A DNA stretch of 22,658 bases from a virus: positions 1 through 22,658 of IMG/VR virus record IMGVR_UViG_3300035670_001316; one strand, given 5' to 3'. The position numbers were made by a program, and so were the translations under genes. This document shows positions 1 through 7,599 of this stretch, in pieces. Below the pieces are notes generated by a model. That model was not told where the DNA came from. It did no database searches and was given only the letters and a program-made list of their open reading frames with translations. Each line of letters begins with the position of its first letter. Positions within the stretch are counted from its first letter, which is position 1.

Positions 1-137
1 TGCTCGCGGCTCTCGACCTTGGCGAAGGACTCGGGCGAGTCCTGGACGAGGACCGCCTCAAGACGAGGGTCCTCGATGATGTCGCCCGGGGCGAACTGAC
101 CCGCCGAGGAAGCGTACTTGGAAACGCACTTGAGCAC
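1..137 (-). CDS. Small phage protein of unknown function, 3' end cut by the window
   Basis: About 45 codons are visible, starting with GTG at 137 and running off the left edge without a stop. The start is chosen because AAAGGA lies 7 bases upstream and the gene follows the stop of the upstream structural gene by 15 bases. The visible protein begins VLKCVSKYASSAGQF, then APGDIIEDPRLEAVLVQDSPE. I do not recognise the family. It sits downstream of capsid and two small virion-type proteins, where HK97-type phages usually carry small head or connector proteins, so a structural or assembly role is a context-only guess. Confidence 0.6.
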   Translation of the reverse strand, partial: MLKCVSKYASSAGQFAPGDIIEDPRLEAVLVQDSPESFAKVESRE

Positions 138-152
138 GGGATGATCCTTTCT

Positions 153-563
153 CTAATCCGACTGAAGCATGACATGGACCTCGAAGGTCGCGTCGGCAGT
201 TCCGCTCTCGGTTGCTACGATCCGGAGCTCCGGCAGGAGCGGTCCGGTACAGAGGGCATAATAGGCCGCGGCACCGTTCGCCGTGATCGCGATCGGGGTC
301 ATCGACAGGTCGGCCCACTCGTGATCTGAGTCGATCCGGCCTTGAAGCTTGACCGTGAACTGGTTGACCCCGGGGTTGTTCCCGGACCCTGCGGTCTGGT
401 TGACGAAGACGCCCGCGTCCTTGAAGAAGCCTCGATAGATCCGCTCCTGCGGGTCGTTCAAGGTCCAGTAAGACCGGAACATATCCCCGTTGGCTGAGGC
501 CGTCCGCTGAAGAAGCGGAAGGGCGTCAACCGCCTTGGCGACTCCGAAGACAGGACCGTTCAT
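153..563 (-). CDS. Putative virion structural protein (136 aa)
   Basis: Starts ATG at 563 with a strong GAGGGGG ribosome-binding site just upstream, which is also the arm of a hairpin (see 568-616). The protein has no membrane segment and no cysteine pattern. Its C-terminal half is rich in short beta-type stretches (for example QFTVKLQGRI, MTPIAITANGAAAYYAL, TFEVHVMLQS), typical of small beta-sandwich head or connector proteins. It lies two genes after the major capsid protein on the same strand. I do not recognise a family, so the virion role is inferred from position and composition only. Confidence 0.6.
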   Translation of the reverse strand: MNGPVFGVAKAVDALPLLQRTASANGDMFRSYWTLNDPQERIYRGFFKDAGVFVNQTAGSGNNPGVNQFTVKLQGRIDSDHEWADLSMTPIAITANGAAAYYALCTGPLLPELRIVATESGTADATFEVHVMLQSD

Positions 564-567
564 CTAT

Positions 568-616
568 CCCCCTCTTGTGGTTCGAGGGGGCCGGGTTGCC
601 CCGACCCCCCCGGCCC
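568..616 (-). promoter_or_regulatory. Two competing hairpins over a ribosome-binding site
   Basis: In the 57-base gap between two structural genes, CCCCCTC (minus strand 590-584) can pair with GAGGGGG (574-568), which holds the ribosome-binding site of the 136-aa gene. Just upstream, GGGCCGGG (616-609) can pair with CCCGGCCC (595-588). The two stems share bases 588-590, so they cannot both form fully. This could set the relative expression of the two genes, or the upstream stem could slow transcription. There is no T-run for a classic terminator. Confidence 0.4.
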
Positions 617-620
617 TTAC

Positions 621-1055
621 TTACGCGCCCTGACAATCAAGCAGGACGTAAACGATGACCGCGAGATCCGCGGTGACCGCATCCCACGAGGCCGAAGTCG
701 TGATCTCGACCCCGAGCTTCTGGGCCGCGACGAATGGCATCGAGGCTTGGTTGAAGACCGCGGTCGCCGCCTGACCCGTCGTGATGGTCTGGGTCGAGGC
801 CGTCTGCTCGGTCCCGTCGAGCGTGACACCGACGGTCAGGGAACCCGCCGTCGCTGCTGCACTCGTGTTGACCGAGATTCCGACGATCGACCCGGCCCAC
901 GGCATCGACAGTTCTGAAACTGCCAATGCCATCCCGCCGGACACCTCTTGGATGTTGATCTGCGCGTCGGTCTGGCTGGCCGCCACCGCGTCTTGAACGA
1001 ACACGAAGGGGACAACCTGACCGCGTGCCGCGATCTGCTCGAACTGCTTAGGCAT
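621..1055 (-). CDS. Putative capsid decoration or small structural protein (144 aa)
   Basis: Starts ATG at 1055, 12 bases after the major capsid stop, with GGTGAG upstream. The protein is rich in Ala, Thr, Ser and Val and alternates hydrophobic and polar residues across almost its whole length (SIVGISVNTSAAATAGSLTV, GVTLDGTEQTASTQTI), the look of an all-beta surface or cement protein. It has no cysteine motif or membrane segment apart from one Cys near the end. Its place directly after the capsid gene is where many siphoviruses encode head decoration proteins. The assignment rests on position and composition, not on a recognised family. Confidence 0.55.
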   Translation of the reverse strand: MPKQFEQIAARGQVVPFVFVQDAVAASQTDAQINIQEVSGGMALAVSELSMPWAGSIVGISVNTSAAATAGSLTVGVTLDGTEQTASTQTITTGQAATAVFNQASMPFVAAQKLGVEITTSASWDAVTADLAVIVYVLLDCQGA

Positions 1056-1067
1056 TCTCGCTCACCC

Positions 1068-2414
1068 TTAGAGGCTGATGTTGTAGATCACGCCCGCGCC
1101 CTCGATGCCGGACGCCGCGCCCGTGGGAGCGTAGCGGCCGAAGCCGAGACGGAAGGACGCAACCAAGCGGGACTGCTGCATGCCGGGCATCCGCTCGAGT
1201 TCGAGGGTGACAGCCTTCCGGATGCCGACCTTGAACGCATTGCGGTTGAACGCCACGATCTGACCCTTGGTGTTGTTCGCCGCGGTAGCCGAGATCTTGC
1301 CGTCGGCCTCGGTGAGACCCATAGCCATCGTCGAGATGACGGGGTTGCCGAGGATGTTGCCGATCTGACCGACGAGGACGCCAGCCTGCGGGCCGAACTT
1401 GTCGACCGTGACGACCTGGTCAAGCTGAGCGATAGCATCCGCGGTCTGCGGGTCGCAGACATAGATGAGGTCGCTCGACCGGACCGGGTGACCCCAATCG
1501 ATCTTGTAGGTGTTGTCCAGCATCTTGCCCTTGAGTCCGGCAAGCTGGCTCAGAGCCACCGAGCCCGCGGCGTTGGTGCTGTTGGCCGTGTTGTCCACGA
1601 GACCGACGTGACGGAGACCATCGAAGGCAAGGTAGAACTTGTCATCCGCGGGGTCGGCGTCATCGCTGTTGATGTTGCCCGTGGCCGCGTTGGTCGTGTC
1701 ACCGTTCAGGATGACCGAGTCGCTGTAGAAGGCCAGCGATGCGGCAACCTGCTGCCGGACGAAGGGCAGGAAGGGGATGATCGCATCCTCTTCGAGCTCG
1801 TAGGTCCAGATCTGGTTAATGAGCATCTTCTTCGCGGTGACGCTGACCCGGTTCGAACCGACCCGGCCAGTGCCGCTCAGGAACTGGTTATCGGTCGTGT
1901 TCTCGGCCGACAGGATGGGCTCGGGCAGATCGGCCACGACGGGCAGGTAAGCCGACGGATGCAGCATCTCGAAGGTGTCGATAAGACCGAAGATGCGGCT
2001 ATCCTGACGAGCGGCATCCCAGAGTTCGGAGACGTACTGGACGCCGACGAGCTCCTGACCGTACCCGGCCGCGCCCTCGTTCTGAGTGCTCTTGCGGTAT
2101 GGGATAGCATCAACGCCCTTCGGGGTGTTGTAGATGTAGCGGTTCGAGACGGCCTCGTACGCGTTGACCAGTTCCTCGGACATCGGCTTGCCGCTGGACT
2201 TCATGATGTCGTGGAGCATCTGGACATCGCCCGAGGTCAAACCGGCGAACTTGCTGCCCGCGGTGTTGGCATCCCCGCCGAAGGCAATCTTCCGGGCCAT
2301 GCCGGGGTTAGCCTTGACGGTGGCCTCGATCTCGGCCATCCGGCCTTCGAGGGACTGACCCTGGGCATTCACCTTGGCGACGAGGTCGCCGAGGAGCTTT
2401 TCGACTTCGCTCAT
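1068..2414 (-). CDS. Major capsid protein, HK97 fold
   Basis: 448 aa, ATG at 2414, three bases after the protease stop. This is the shell subunit. Residues 1 to about 35 (MSEVEKLLGDLVAKVNAQGQ) form a helical, coiled-coil-like stretch that resembles the delta/scaffold segment removed by the prohead protease in HK97-type phages. The rest has family hallmarks: SVTAKKMLINQIWTYELEEDA (the P-domain strand and spine region), RQQVAASLAFYSDSVILNGD and a C-terminal run that includes RKAVTLELERMP. Neighbouring protease, portal and Mu F-like genes fit the standard head cassette. Length is slightly above the HK97 gp5 precursor, within the family range. A long open frame on the opposite strand is only a shadow. 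Confidence 0.9.
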   Translation of the reverse strand: MSEVEKLLGDLVAKVNAQGQSLEGRMAEIEATVKANPGMARKIAFGGDANTAGSKFAGLTSGDVQMLHDIMKSSGKPMSEELVNAYEAVSNRYIYNTPKGVDAIPYRKSTQNEGAAGYGQELVGVQYVSELWDAARQDSRIFGLIDTFEMLHPSAYLPVVADLPEPILSAENTTDNQFLSGTGRVGSNRVSVTAKKMLINQIWTYELEEDAIIPFLPFVRQQVAASLAFYSDSVILNGDTTNAATGNINSDDADPADDKFYLAFDGLRHVGLVDNTANSTNAAGSVALSQLAGLKGKMLDNTYKIDWGHPVRSSDLIYVCDPQTADAIAQLDQVVTVDKFGPQAGVLVGQIGNILGNPVISTMAMGLTEADGKISATAANNTKGQIVAFNRNAFKVGIRKAVTLELERMPGMQQSRLVASFRLGFGRYAPTGAASGIEGAGVIYNISL

Positions 2415-2417
2415 CGC

Positions 2418-3527
2418 TTACTTCCCCTTGATAGCGGCCATGGCCGCGGACAGTGCTTCAACCAGATTCACGGAGGTTACGGATTCTTGTCCAGACCCCC
2501 CCGTCTTTGCCGATTCCTCGACCATCGGGGCCTCGTCCTCGGGCATCTCTTCCTCTTCGCCTTCCTCGTACCCTTCGAGCATCGCGTCGACGAGGGCCGC
2601 GGCCGCGACCAGATGATCGCGGAGTTCCATCATCTGCTCGTTCTTCATCCTGGGCTCCTTGTCGTGGCCGCCCTTGTCATCTTCCATCTGATCCATGCCT
2701 GCCTCCTGCGGCTCTTCGCCGTCGTTCATCTTGACCCGAAGGGCCGTGGGATTCGCGGGAATCGCGACGAGTGACACTTCGAGGAGCTCCTTCTTGACGT
2801 GATGGATCGCCGATCCGACCTTCCGACGTTGCATTGACCGAAAGCCGACGGAGACCGCGTTGAGCATGCCTCGCTCGACCAGTTCCTTCGCCGTCTTGCC
2901 CCGTTCCGTCGGTGCGAACTCGATGTCCACGACCCACCCGGAACCCTCCCTCCGGGGCTCGCCCACGGCCCGGCCGACGATATCCTCGATGCTCTCGTAT
3001 CGGTGCGTGTCGAGGATGACAGGGTTCCGCATGAAGTTGCCAAACTCCCATCCGTCCATCTCGACGACTTCGCCTTGCCGATCGAGGGCATCCGAGGTCA
3101 TCACGAATGATGCCTTCCCGTCCTTGATGGACAGGGGGGCATCCATGATGCTCTTCGCCCGGAGCCGTTCTTTCTCGTCCATGATGACCTGTCTCATATG
3201 GTCCAGTCCCCTTGAGCCTATAACGAGCCATTTAATCTGGGCAACCACCCCCGCAAGCCGGAAGTCGTCGAGATGCCTTGCGGCCCATGCCTCGCGGAGC
3301 CGGACCGCTTCTTCCTCGGTCTCGGTCTCGGGGACCCTGCGGTCCCGGGCCATCGGGGCCAGTCGGTTGAACTGGGTATCCCCGAGGATGTTCCCGCCGC
3401 GATCCCAGATCTCGGGCCATTCGTCCTTGAGCTCCTGCGCCTCGCCGACGGGGAAGAGCGGATACCGCGAGGCCTGCAAGGATACCCGCGAGTCGCCGCC
3501 CTGCTCTGGAAAGTCGGTGATCGGCAT
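2418..3527 (-). CDS. Prohead protease with extra N-terminal domain and acidic C-terminal tail
   Basis: 369 aa, ATG at 3527 sharing a base with the stop of the minor head gene (TGATG). Residues 1 to about 105 form a separate region (WPEIWDRGGNILGDTQFNRL) that resembles a small conserved phage head-cluster protein. Residues about 130-265 are the HK97-type (S78/U35-like) prohead protease: DTHRYESIEDIVGRAV with the candidate catalytic His, VSVGFRSM with the candidate Ser, then LLEVSLVAIPANPTALRV. After residue 270 the chain is very acidic and helical (EGYEEGEEEEMPEDEAP), like a scaffold. It would process the scaffold region and capsid precursor during head maturation. The three-part layout suggests a fused scaffold-protease. 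Confidence 0.85.
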   Translation of the reverse strand: MPITDFPEQGGDSRVSLQASRYPLFPVGEAQELKDEWPEIWDRGGNILGDTQFNRLAPMARDRRVPETETEEEAVRLREAWAARHLDDFRLAGVVAQIKWLVIGSRGLDHMRQVIMDEKERLRAKSIMDAPLSIKDGKASFVMTSDALDRQGEVVEMDGWEFGNFMRNPVILDTHRYESIEDIVGRAVGEPRREGSGWVVDIEFAPTERGKTAKELVERGMLNAVSVGFRSMQRRKVGSAIHHVKKELLEVSLVAIPANPTALRVKMNDGEEPQEAGMDQMEDDKGGHDKEPRMKNEQMMELRDHLVAAAALVDAMLEGYEEGEEEEMPEDEAPMVEESAKTGGSGQESVTSVNLVEALSAAMAAIKGK

Positions 3528-4309
3528 CAGTCCAAGACCTCGGTCTCATTGACCCCGAAGGGGACTTCCTCGATCTCGGGCCCGGGGACCCCGACGATCG
3601 CTTCCATCGAGCACCGACAGTTGATGTCCTCGGCCGCGATGCCGAACTGACCCGGGGCCTTCGTCGTGCCACCGTCCGGGGATTCGAAGTCCTCGCCGAC
3701 CGGGACGGTCTGGTCATGCATCGCGAGATGCGTCTCGCGGGTCCGGTCATCGAGAGCCGAAAGCCACACTTTCGCGGTCACGTTCCCCGACTGCCGGAAG
3801 CCCTCTTCGAGCCCGCCATTGTAGGCCCCGAGGACCTCGGTCCGAGCGATCATCTCAGCCCGGGCAGGGTTGAAGGCCGGAACCGTCTCGACGATCTCGA
3901 TGAGGTTCTCGACCGAGGTCCCCCGCTCCATCTCGCGGGTTAGCTTCCGCTTGAGCTCGCGCCAGGTCGTCTCGGCTACCTGCTGGGCGAACCGTTGCCC
4001 GCGCTCCCGAAGGAACCGCTCCGCGGCCGGGGAGCGCATGTCGAAGTCGAGACCGACCCGGGCCTTCCGCAGACCGCCGAGCCCCCCGGCCCGGAACGTC
4101 CGGTCGATGACCGGGAAGGTCGTCCGGTAGGCCGCCGCGATCTCGGCCTCGTTCTCGTCGTCGTCGTCGAGGTCGAGCCCCCCGGCGTCCGCCTTGATCG
4201 CCGACCCGATCGCCCGCTTGTATTTCTCGACCAGGTCCTTTTGCACCCGCCGGACCGCGTCGAACATATCCCGCTCGAAGGGCCGGACGGCCGCGTCCCG
4301 AGCAGACAT
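3527..4309 (-). CDS. Phage Mu F-like minor head (morphogenesis) protein
   Basis: 260 aa. The C-terminal half has the Mu F/SPP1 gp7 signature: PARAEMIARTEVLGAYNGG, then WLSALDDRTRETHLAMHDQ and finally DINCRCSMEAI. These proteins sit at the portal vertex and help head assembly or DNA injection. It is placed, as usual, between portal and protease. The start is uncertain: ATG 4309 has a poor ribosome-binding site and leaves a 77-base gap after the portal stop, while the same frame stays open upstream to a CTG at 4390 that overlaps the portal stop as CTGA, mirroring the TTGA overlaps elsewhere here. Confidence 0.85.
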   Translation of the reverse strand: MSARDAAVRPFERDMFDAVRRVQKDLVEKYKRAIGSAIKADAGGLDLDDDDENEAEIAAAYRTTFPVIDRTFRAGGLGGLRKARVGLDFDMRSPAAERFLRERGQRFAQQVAETTWRELKRKLTREMERGTSVENLIEIVETVPAFNPARAEMIARTEVLGAYNGGLEEGFRQSGNVTAKVWLSALDDRTRETHLAMHDQTVPVGEDFESPDGGTTKAPGQFGIAAEDINCRCSMEAIVGVPGPEIEEVPFGVNETEVLD

Positions 4310-4386
4310 CGCCGCACGATGAACGACGGACCCATAGGCCGGGACCTTGTCGACCCCCCCGAGAATCGAGACCGGGCCTCGGGGGA

Positions 4387-5670
4387 TCAGGCTTTTCCCC
4401 GAAGGACTCGCAGTTCGGGGGGGGCTTGTTCCTCGACCGGGGCAGGGGGGACCGAGAACAGACCCGGGGCGAGCGGGGGCTCGTCACCCCACGGGTACCC
4501 TTCCCCGCCCTCGGGCAGCAGGTCCGGACGGTAGACCTCAAGAAGCTTGTTCAGGGGGACCCCCATCGCGTAAAGCTTAGTCATCTGGTCCGTGATCTCG
4601 GTCTGGTCCTCTTGAAGGGCCGGGATCTTCGAGAAGTCGAAGACGAGTTCGAGGTCACCGCCGAACATCGGCATCAACTGCTCGTTGATAGCCCCCGCGA
4701 TCCGCCGGGCCTCGGGGATGATGCAGTCGGTGAAGAAGGCCTTGTCCGCCTGTTCGACGTTCGAGTAAGTCGCCCGAGAGAAGTCCTGCAACTTGGTCGG
4801 GGGGATCTTGTATGCCCGGGCCACGTCCGACAGCGTCCAGTTGAGCAACTCCATGAACTGGGCGTCCGAGGGCGACAAGGCCGGGGACTCGATCTTCATC
4901 GGATGCGAGAAGACCGCGAGCCGATGAGCCCGGTCCTTGCCCTTGAGCCGGGTGTTGAGTTGCTCCTCGATCGAGAGCCGTTGTTCCTTCGTCAGGCTGA
5001 TGCCCTGGTCGGCCGGGTACATGATGCCCCCCGGGTTGAGCCCGTTCCTAAAGATGTTCCGATTCGACTCAAGGGCATCGAGGTTCGACTCGACCGAGAG
5101 CCGGGCCGCCTCGAGCGGGGAAAGGCATCGGAACTCGTTCGAGGGGTCTTGGATGCCGTGGATCCAGACCACGTCCTCGGGGGCGAGCCGGATCTCTTTG
5201 TTCTCGGCCTTGTAGAGGTACCCCGCGATATATTCCGTCGGGTGCGGGATGACCTTCATCTTGGACGCGTTGGCGAACCAGAGCTCGATCGGCACGCCAG
5301 AGCGGTCCTTCTCGACGACGATGAAGGCCTCCCCGTAGGTGCACATGGAGACCTCGATGGCCTCGAGGAGCCTCCCAAGGGTCCAGTGCGGATTGACGTT
5401 CTTGAAGAGATCGTAGGCCGACCCCGAGAAGACCTCCTCGCCGTGTTCGCCAGAGTTGTCCATGATCCGGACTGGTATCGCGGCCAGGGCCGAGGACCGC
5501 AGGTCTACCGCGGCATAGACCGCCGTTGAGAGCTCGACGACCCGATGTGCCGCGAGGCCTCGCCGCTCGTCACCGAACGAGAAGTTGCCGAACCCGGTAT
5601 CGGTCGTGACGACGGCCGCACCGAGCCGCCACGCCTTGACCGCCGCGTTCCACCGATCGAGCATGCCCAT
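4387..5670 (-). CDS. Portal protein (HK97-type)
   Basis: 427 aa. Forms the dodecameric ring through which the terminase pumps DNA. Recognisable portal blocks are VVELSTAVYAAVDLRSSALAAIPV near residue 50, the LLEAIEVSMCTYGEAFIVVEKD region, FRCLSPLEAARLSVESNLDA, and WTLSDVARAYKIPPTKLQDF followed by ATYSNVEQADKAFFTDCI, the stem/clip region conserved in HK97-type portals. Start ATG 5670 (a second ATG two codons later is possible) follows a GC-rich hairpin. Length matches the family. The C-terminal 45 residues are Pro/Glu-rich and probably disordered. Confidence 0.92.
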   Translation of the reverse strand: MGMLDRWNAAVKAWRLGAAVVTTDTGFGNFSFGDERRGLAAHRVVELSTAVYAAVDLRSSALAAIPVRIMDNSGEHGEEVFSGSAYDLFKNVNPHWTLGRLLEAIEVSMCTYGEAFIVVEKDRSGVPIELWFANASKMKVIPHPTEYIAGYLYKAENKEIRLAPEDVVWIHGIQDPSNEFRCLSPLEAARLSVESNLDALESNRNIFRNGLNPGGIMYPADQGISLTKEQRLSIEEQLNTRLKGKDRAHRLAVFSHPMKIESPALSPSDAQFMELLNWTLSDVARAYKIPPTKLQDFSRATYSNVEQADKAFFTDCIIPEARRIAGAINEQLMPMFGGDLELVFDFSKIPALQEDQTEITDQMTKLYAMGVPLNKLLEVYRPDLLPEGGEGYPWGDEPPLAPGLFSVPPAPVEEQAPPELRVLRGKA

Positions 5671-5693
5671 GCCCCCGAGGGTACCCCGAGGAA

Positions 5694-5711
5694 GGGGGGC
5701 CGTTCAAGACT
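5694..5711. repeat. 18-bp direct repeat, copy 1 (flanks the C5 methyltransferase gene)
   Basis: The 18 bases GGGGGGCCGTTCAAGACT occur here and again, identically, at 6670-6687, 976 bp apart. This copy covers the last codons and stop of the C5-methyltransferase gene; the other lies just after the stop of the upstream Mom-like gene. Together they bracket the whole methyltransferase unit. Confidence 0.85.
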
Positions 5712-6624
5712 CGGCCTCGGCCTCGGCAATCCTGCTCCCGATCCATCGCATCACGGGGACGGCCATCGAGTTACCGCAGGCCTTGTACCTCGGGCCGTTG
5801 GCCGCGGGCTTGCCTCGATACGGGACGAGGGTCCAGTCGTCCGGGAATCCCTGCAACCGCTCGCACTCTCTCGGGGTCAGGCGTCGGACGCCTTGATGAA
5901 GGACTCCGGCGTACATGCTGGTCCCGAGAGCCGGGGATACCGGGCCGCTGATCGGGTCTTGCGTTGCGTGGAAGGCAATCAGGGTCTCGGTCTCTGCGTC
6001 ATAACGCTTTCCAGTGCCTGTCGTAGGGCATGCGGCAACTTGAACTTGCGGGCCTCGGCCCTGCGAAGGATACCCTCGCACGCTCTCGGGCTCAAAAAGA
6101 ACTCTTGCGGCACGGGCTCCGTCTCCAAGATGTCCGACAACGAAGACGCGACGGCGTCGTTGGGGAACTCCGAAGTACTGAGCGTCAAGGACCCGGTAGG
6201 CCCACCCATACCCGAGTTCTGCCAACGCCCCGAGGAAGGAACCAAAGTCCCGTCCGCCGTTCGATGACAAGACACCGGGGACGTTTTCCCAGACGATCCA
6301 TCGAGGCCGGGCGATGCTGGCAATCCGCAAGAATATGAGTGCAAGGTTGCCTCTGGGATCCTCCAAGCCTCCGCGAAGTCCGGCGACTGAGAAGGACTGA
6401 CAGGGGGTTCCACCGACCAGAAGGTCAATTGCGTCACGTTGAAACTCCTCTTTCTCGTGAATGGTAGTCATGTCCCCGAGGTTCGGCACGGCTGGGAATC
6501 TGTGCGCCAGCACCGCCGAAGGGAACGCGTCAATCTCCGAGAACCACGCGGGCTGCCAGCCCAGAGGCTCCCATGCAACGCTTGCGGCCTCGATGCCGCT
6601 ACAAACCGAACCGTATCTCATCAT
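5704..6624 (-). CDS. DNA (cytosine-5) methyltransferase
   Basis: 306 aa. Transfers methyl from S-adenosylmethionine to C5 of cytosine in DNA; in a phage this normally shields the genome from host restriction. All core motifs are visible: I (SVCSGIEAASVAWE), IV with the catalytic Cys (GGTPCQSFS, PCQ at 74-76), VI (WENVPGV), VIII (QRRRRVFVVG), IX (TPRECERLQGFP) and X (YKACGNSMAVPVMRWIG). The target-recognition region between VIII and IX is short (about 75 residues), so the recognition site is probably short. Two adjacent ATGs exist (6624, 6621); family N-termini usually read MRY, and 6621 gives the better 9-base spacing from GAAGGAG. The gene is flanked by an 18-bp direct repeat. Confidence 0.92.
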   Translation of the reverse strand: MMRYGSVCSGIEAASVAWEPLGWQPAWFSEIDAFPSAVLAHRFPAVPNLGDMTTIHEKEEFQRDAIDLLVGGTPCQSFSVAGLRGGLEDPRGNLALIFLRIASIARPRWIVWENVPGVLSSNGGRDFGSFLGALAELGYGWAYRVLDAQYFGVPQRRRRVFVVGHLGDGARAARVLFEPESVRGYPSQGRGPQVQVAACPTTGTGKRYDAETETLIAFHATQDPISGPVSPALGTSMYAGVLHQGVRRLTPRECERLQGFPDDWTLVPYRGKPAANGPRYKACGNSMAVPVMRWIGSRIAEAEAES

Positions 6625-6625
6625 C

Positions 6626-6642
6626 GGCCCCTCCTTCGGGCC
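6626..6642 (-). promoter_or_regulatory. GAAGGAG-loop ribosome-binding-site hairpin 1
   Basis: On the minus strand GGCCC-GAAGGAG-GGGCC: a perfect 5-bp stem with the ribosome-binding site as its seven-base loop, 6 bases before ATG 6624 (9 before ATG 6621) of the C5 methyltransferase. It belongs to a set of five hairpins with the same loop and different stems. Confidence 0.65.
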
Positions 6643-6650
6643 AAGGGAAA

Positions 6651-6676
6651 GCCCCCCGGGCAGGAAAGCGGGGGGC
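6651..6676 (-). terminator. Hairpin resembling an intrinsic terminator between Mom-like and C5-methyltransferase genes
   Basis: On the minus strand GCCCCCCG pairs perfectly with CGGGGGGC across a 10-base loop, followed by CTTTCCCTT. The stem is strong but the T-run is poor, so partial termination or attenuation is more likely than a full stop. The only promoter-like element I find for the downstream genes is ahead of 7570, so some read-through would be expected. Confidence 0.5.
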
Positions 6677-6687
6677 CGTTCAAGACT
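6670..6687. repeat. 18-bp direct repeat, copy 2 (flanks the C5 methyltransferase gene)
   Basis: Identical to 5694-5711. Here it starts six bases after the Mom-like gene's stop codon and overlaps one arm of the terminator-like hairpin. Confidence 0.85.
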
Positions 6688-6692
6688 GGGAC

Positions 6693-7373
6693 TTAGAAAA
6701 GCGTCAAAGGAACAGGCATCACAATAGGAGCACCGTCGTCGTACCGCGTGGCGTCGGCCTTAGGGTAGGCGTTGACTACAGGGTAAGACAGCTTCGCCAG
6801 CATCACCGATCGCTCGCGTCTGTTGCCGATCAACTTAAAGTAACGGTGCTTCTGCATCGGCGGCACCATCTCGATGCCGTTGGTCTTAGCCCATGCGGTC
6901 GGGTTCGTGATGCCCATATCACGAAGGGTCATCGGGTGCAGTCGCTTGCCGTCCACGATATACGCCTTGTCGTGGCTGACGGTGGCTCCGGTATAGATCC
7001 AGTTGGTTGCCTGATAGACAATGCCCGCATGCCCCATCTCGCTGTCCGCGTAACTGACGACCGCGCATGGCTGGCTTGCCAGCATCCGCAGACTGTTGCC
7101 GATTAGAAAGCTCGCAGCGTTGCGAGTCTTGGTCTGTACCACAAGGCGGGTCAACTCGTACAGCCGGAAGTCACGGTCACGGAAAGCATGACGCTGAATC
7201 GGTGGACTTGGTTGACCGTACACGACGACGCCTTGAACGTGGCCATCCTCGACAAGCGCGAAGGCCTCCCAGAACACGGAAGGCCTTCGGCTGTAGTGCT
7301 TGACCGAGACAAACGTCTCGGCCACCTGCTTGGTCGTGCGTACTACTTGCACAGACGCACCATTGTTCCCCAT
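6693..7373 (-). CDS. Mom/XF1762-like putative DNA-modification protein (GNAT-like)
   Basis: 226 aa. The pattern HYSRRPSVFWEAFALVEDG, GVVVYGQPSPPIQ, YELTRLVVQTKTRNAASFLI, VVSYADSEMGHAGIVYQATN and WIYTG is what I associate with the GNAT-like family that includes phage Mu Mom (adenine methylcarbamoylation) and XF1762-type proteins. The acceptor here is therefore likely to be DNA, with an anti-restriction role; that is inference from family memory and from its neighbours, a C5 methyltransferase directly downstream and another methyltransferase nearby. ATG 7373 overlaps the upstream gene by 31 bases and has only CAGGG upstream; GTG 7352 is an alternative. Base composition is somewhat less GC-rich than the head genes. 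Confidence 0.65.
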   Translation of the reverse strand: MGNNGASVQVVRTTKQVAETFVSVKHYSRRPSVFWEAFALVEDGHVQGVVVYGQPSPPIQRHAFRDRDFRLYELTRLVVQTKTRNAASFLIGNSLRMLASQPCAVVSYADSEMGHAGIVYQATNWIYTGATVSHDKAYIVDGKRLHPMTLRDMGITNPTAWAKTNGIEMVPPMQKHRYFKLIGNRRERSVMLAKLSYPVVNAYPKADATRYDDGAPIVMPVPLTLF

Positions 7374-7570
7374 CCCTGACGAGCAGCGAACTCGTCCCGG
7401 TATGCCTCGATTTTCCCTTCCTTCTCGAGGGCGTAGATGGCAGGAGCATATCTATACAAAGGAGTCAGTCCGAGATTTCCGGTCCAGACCCATCCGTCTT
7501 CGCCAAAAGACTCACCTTCAATGACCAGACCGTTCTCGAGAGCGTGAATGATTTGCTGTTTGTTCGTCAT
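7343..7570 (-). CDS. Small protein of unknown function (75 aa), first gene after promoter A
   Basis: ATG 7570, 10 bases after the GAAGGAG loop of an RBS hairpin. The protein begins MTNKQQIIHALENGLVIEGE and contains WVWTGNLGLTPLYRYAPAIY and YALEKEGKIEAYRDEFAARQ. It is small, soluble and mixed alpha/beta, with no cysteine motif; the last helices could suit a small winged-helix or nucleic-acid contact, but I do not recognise a family. It leads the Mom-like and C5-methyltransferase genes and would be the first product of promoter A. Confidence 0.7.
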   Translation of the reverse strand: MTNKQQIIHALENGLVIEGESFGEDGWVWTGNLGLTPLYRYAPAIYALEKEGKIEAYRDEFAARQGWGTMVRLCK

Positions 7571-7575
7571 GCCAT

Positions 7576-7592
7576 CGGTCCTCCTTCGACCG
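7576..7592 (-). promoter_or_regulatory. GAAGGAG-loop ribosome-binding-site hairpin 2
   Basis: Minus strand CGGTC-GAAGGAG-GACCG, a perfect 5-bp stem, 10 bases (loop end to A of ATG) before the start at 7570. The predicted transcription start of promoter A falls at about 7593, so this hairpin would be the first structure of the mRNA. Confidence 0.7.
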
Positions 7593-7599
7593 TGTATTC

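Noticed and set aside
948-2774. A 608-codon open frame on the plus strand across the capsid gene
   Set aside because: It lies antisense to a well-recognised capsid gene and protease end; GC-rich codon bias leaves such antisense frames open, and its protein is a low-order mix of R, G, L, D and V with no family look.
4426-5529. A 367-codon plus-strand frame antisense to the portal gene
   Set aside because: Mirror of the portal codon pattern, no ribosome-binding site or family motif; same reasoning for the plus-strand frames at 12754-13614 and 3995-4534.
5979-6437. A 152-codon minus-strand frame inside the C5-methyltransferase gene
   Set aside because: The other frame carries all methyltransferase motifs; this one has none.
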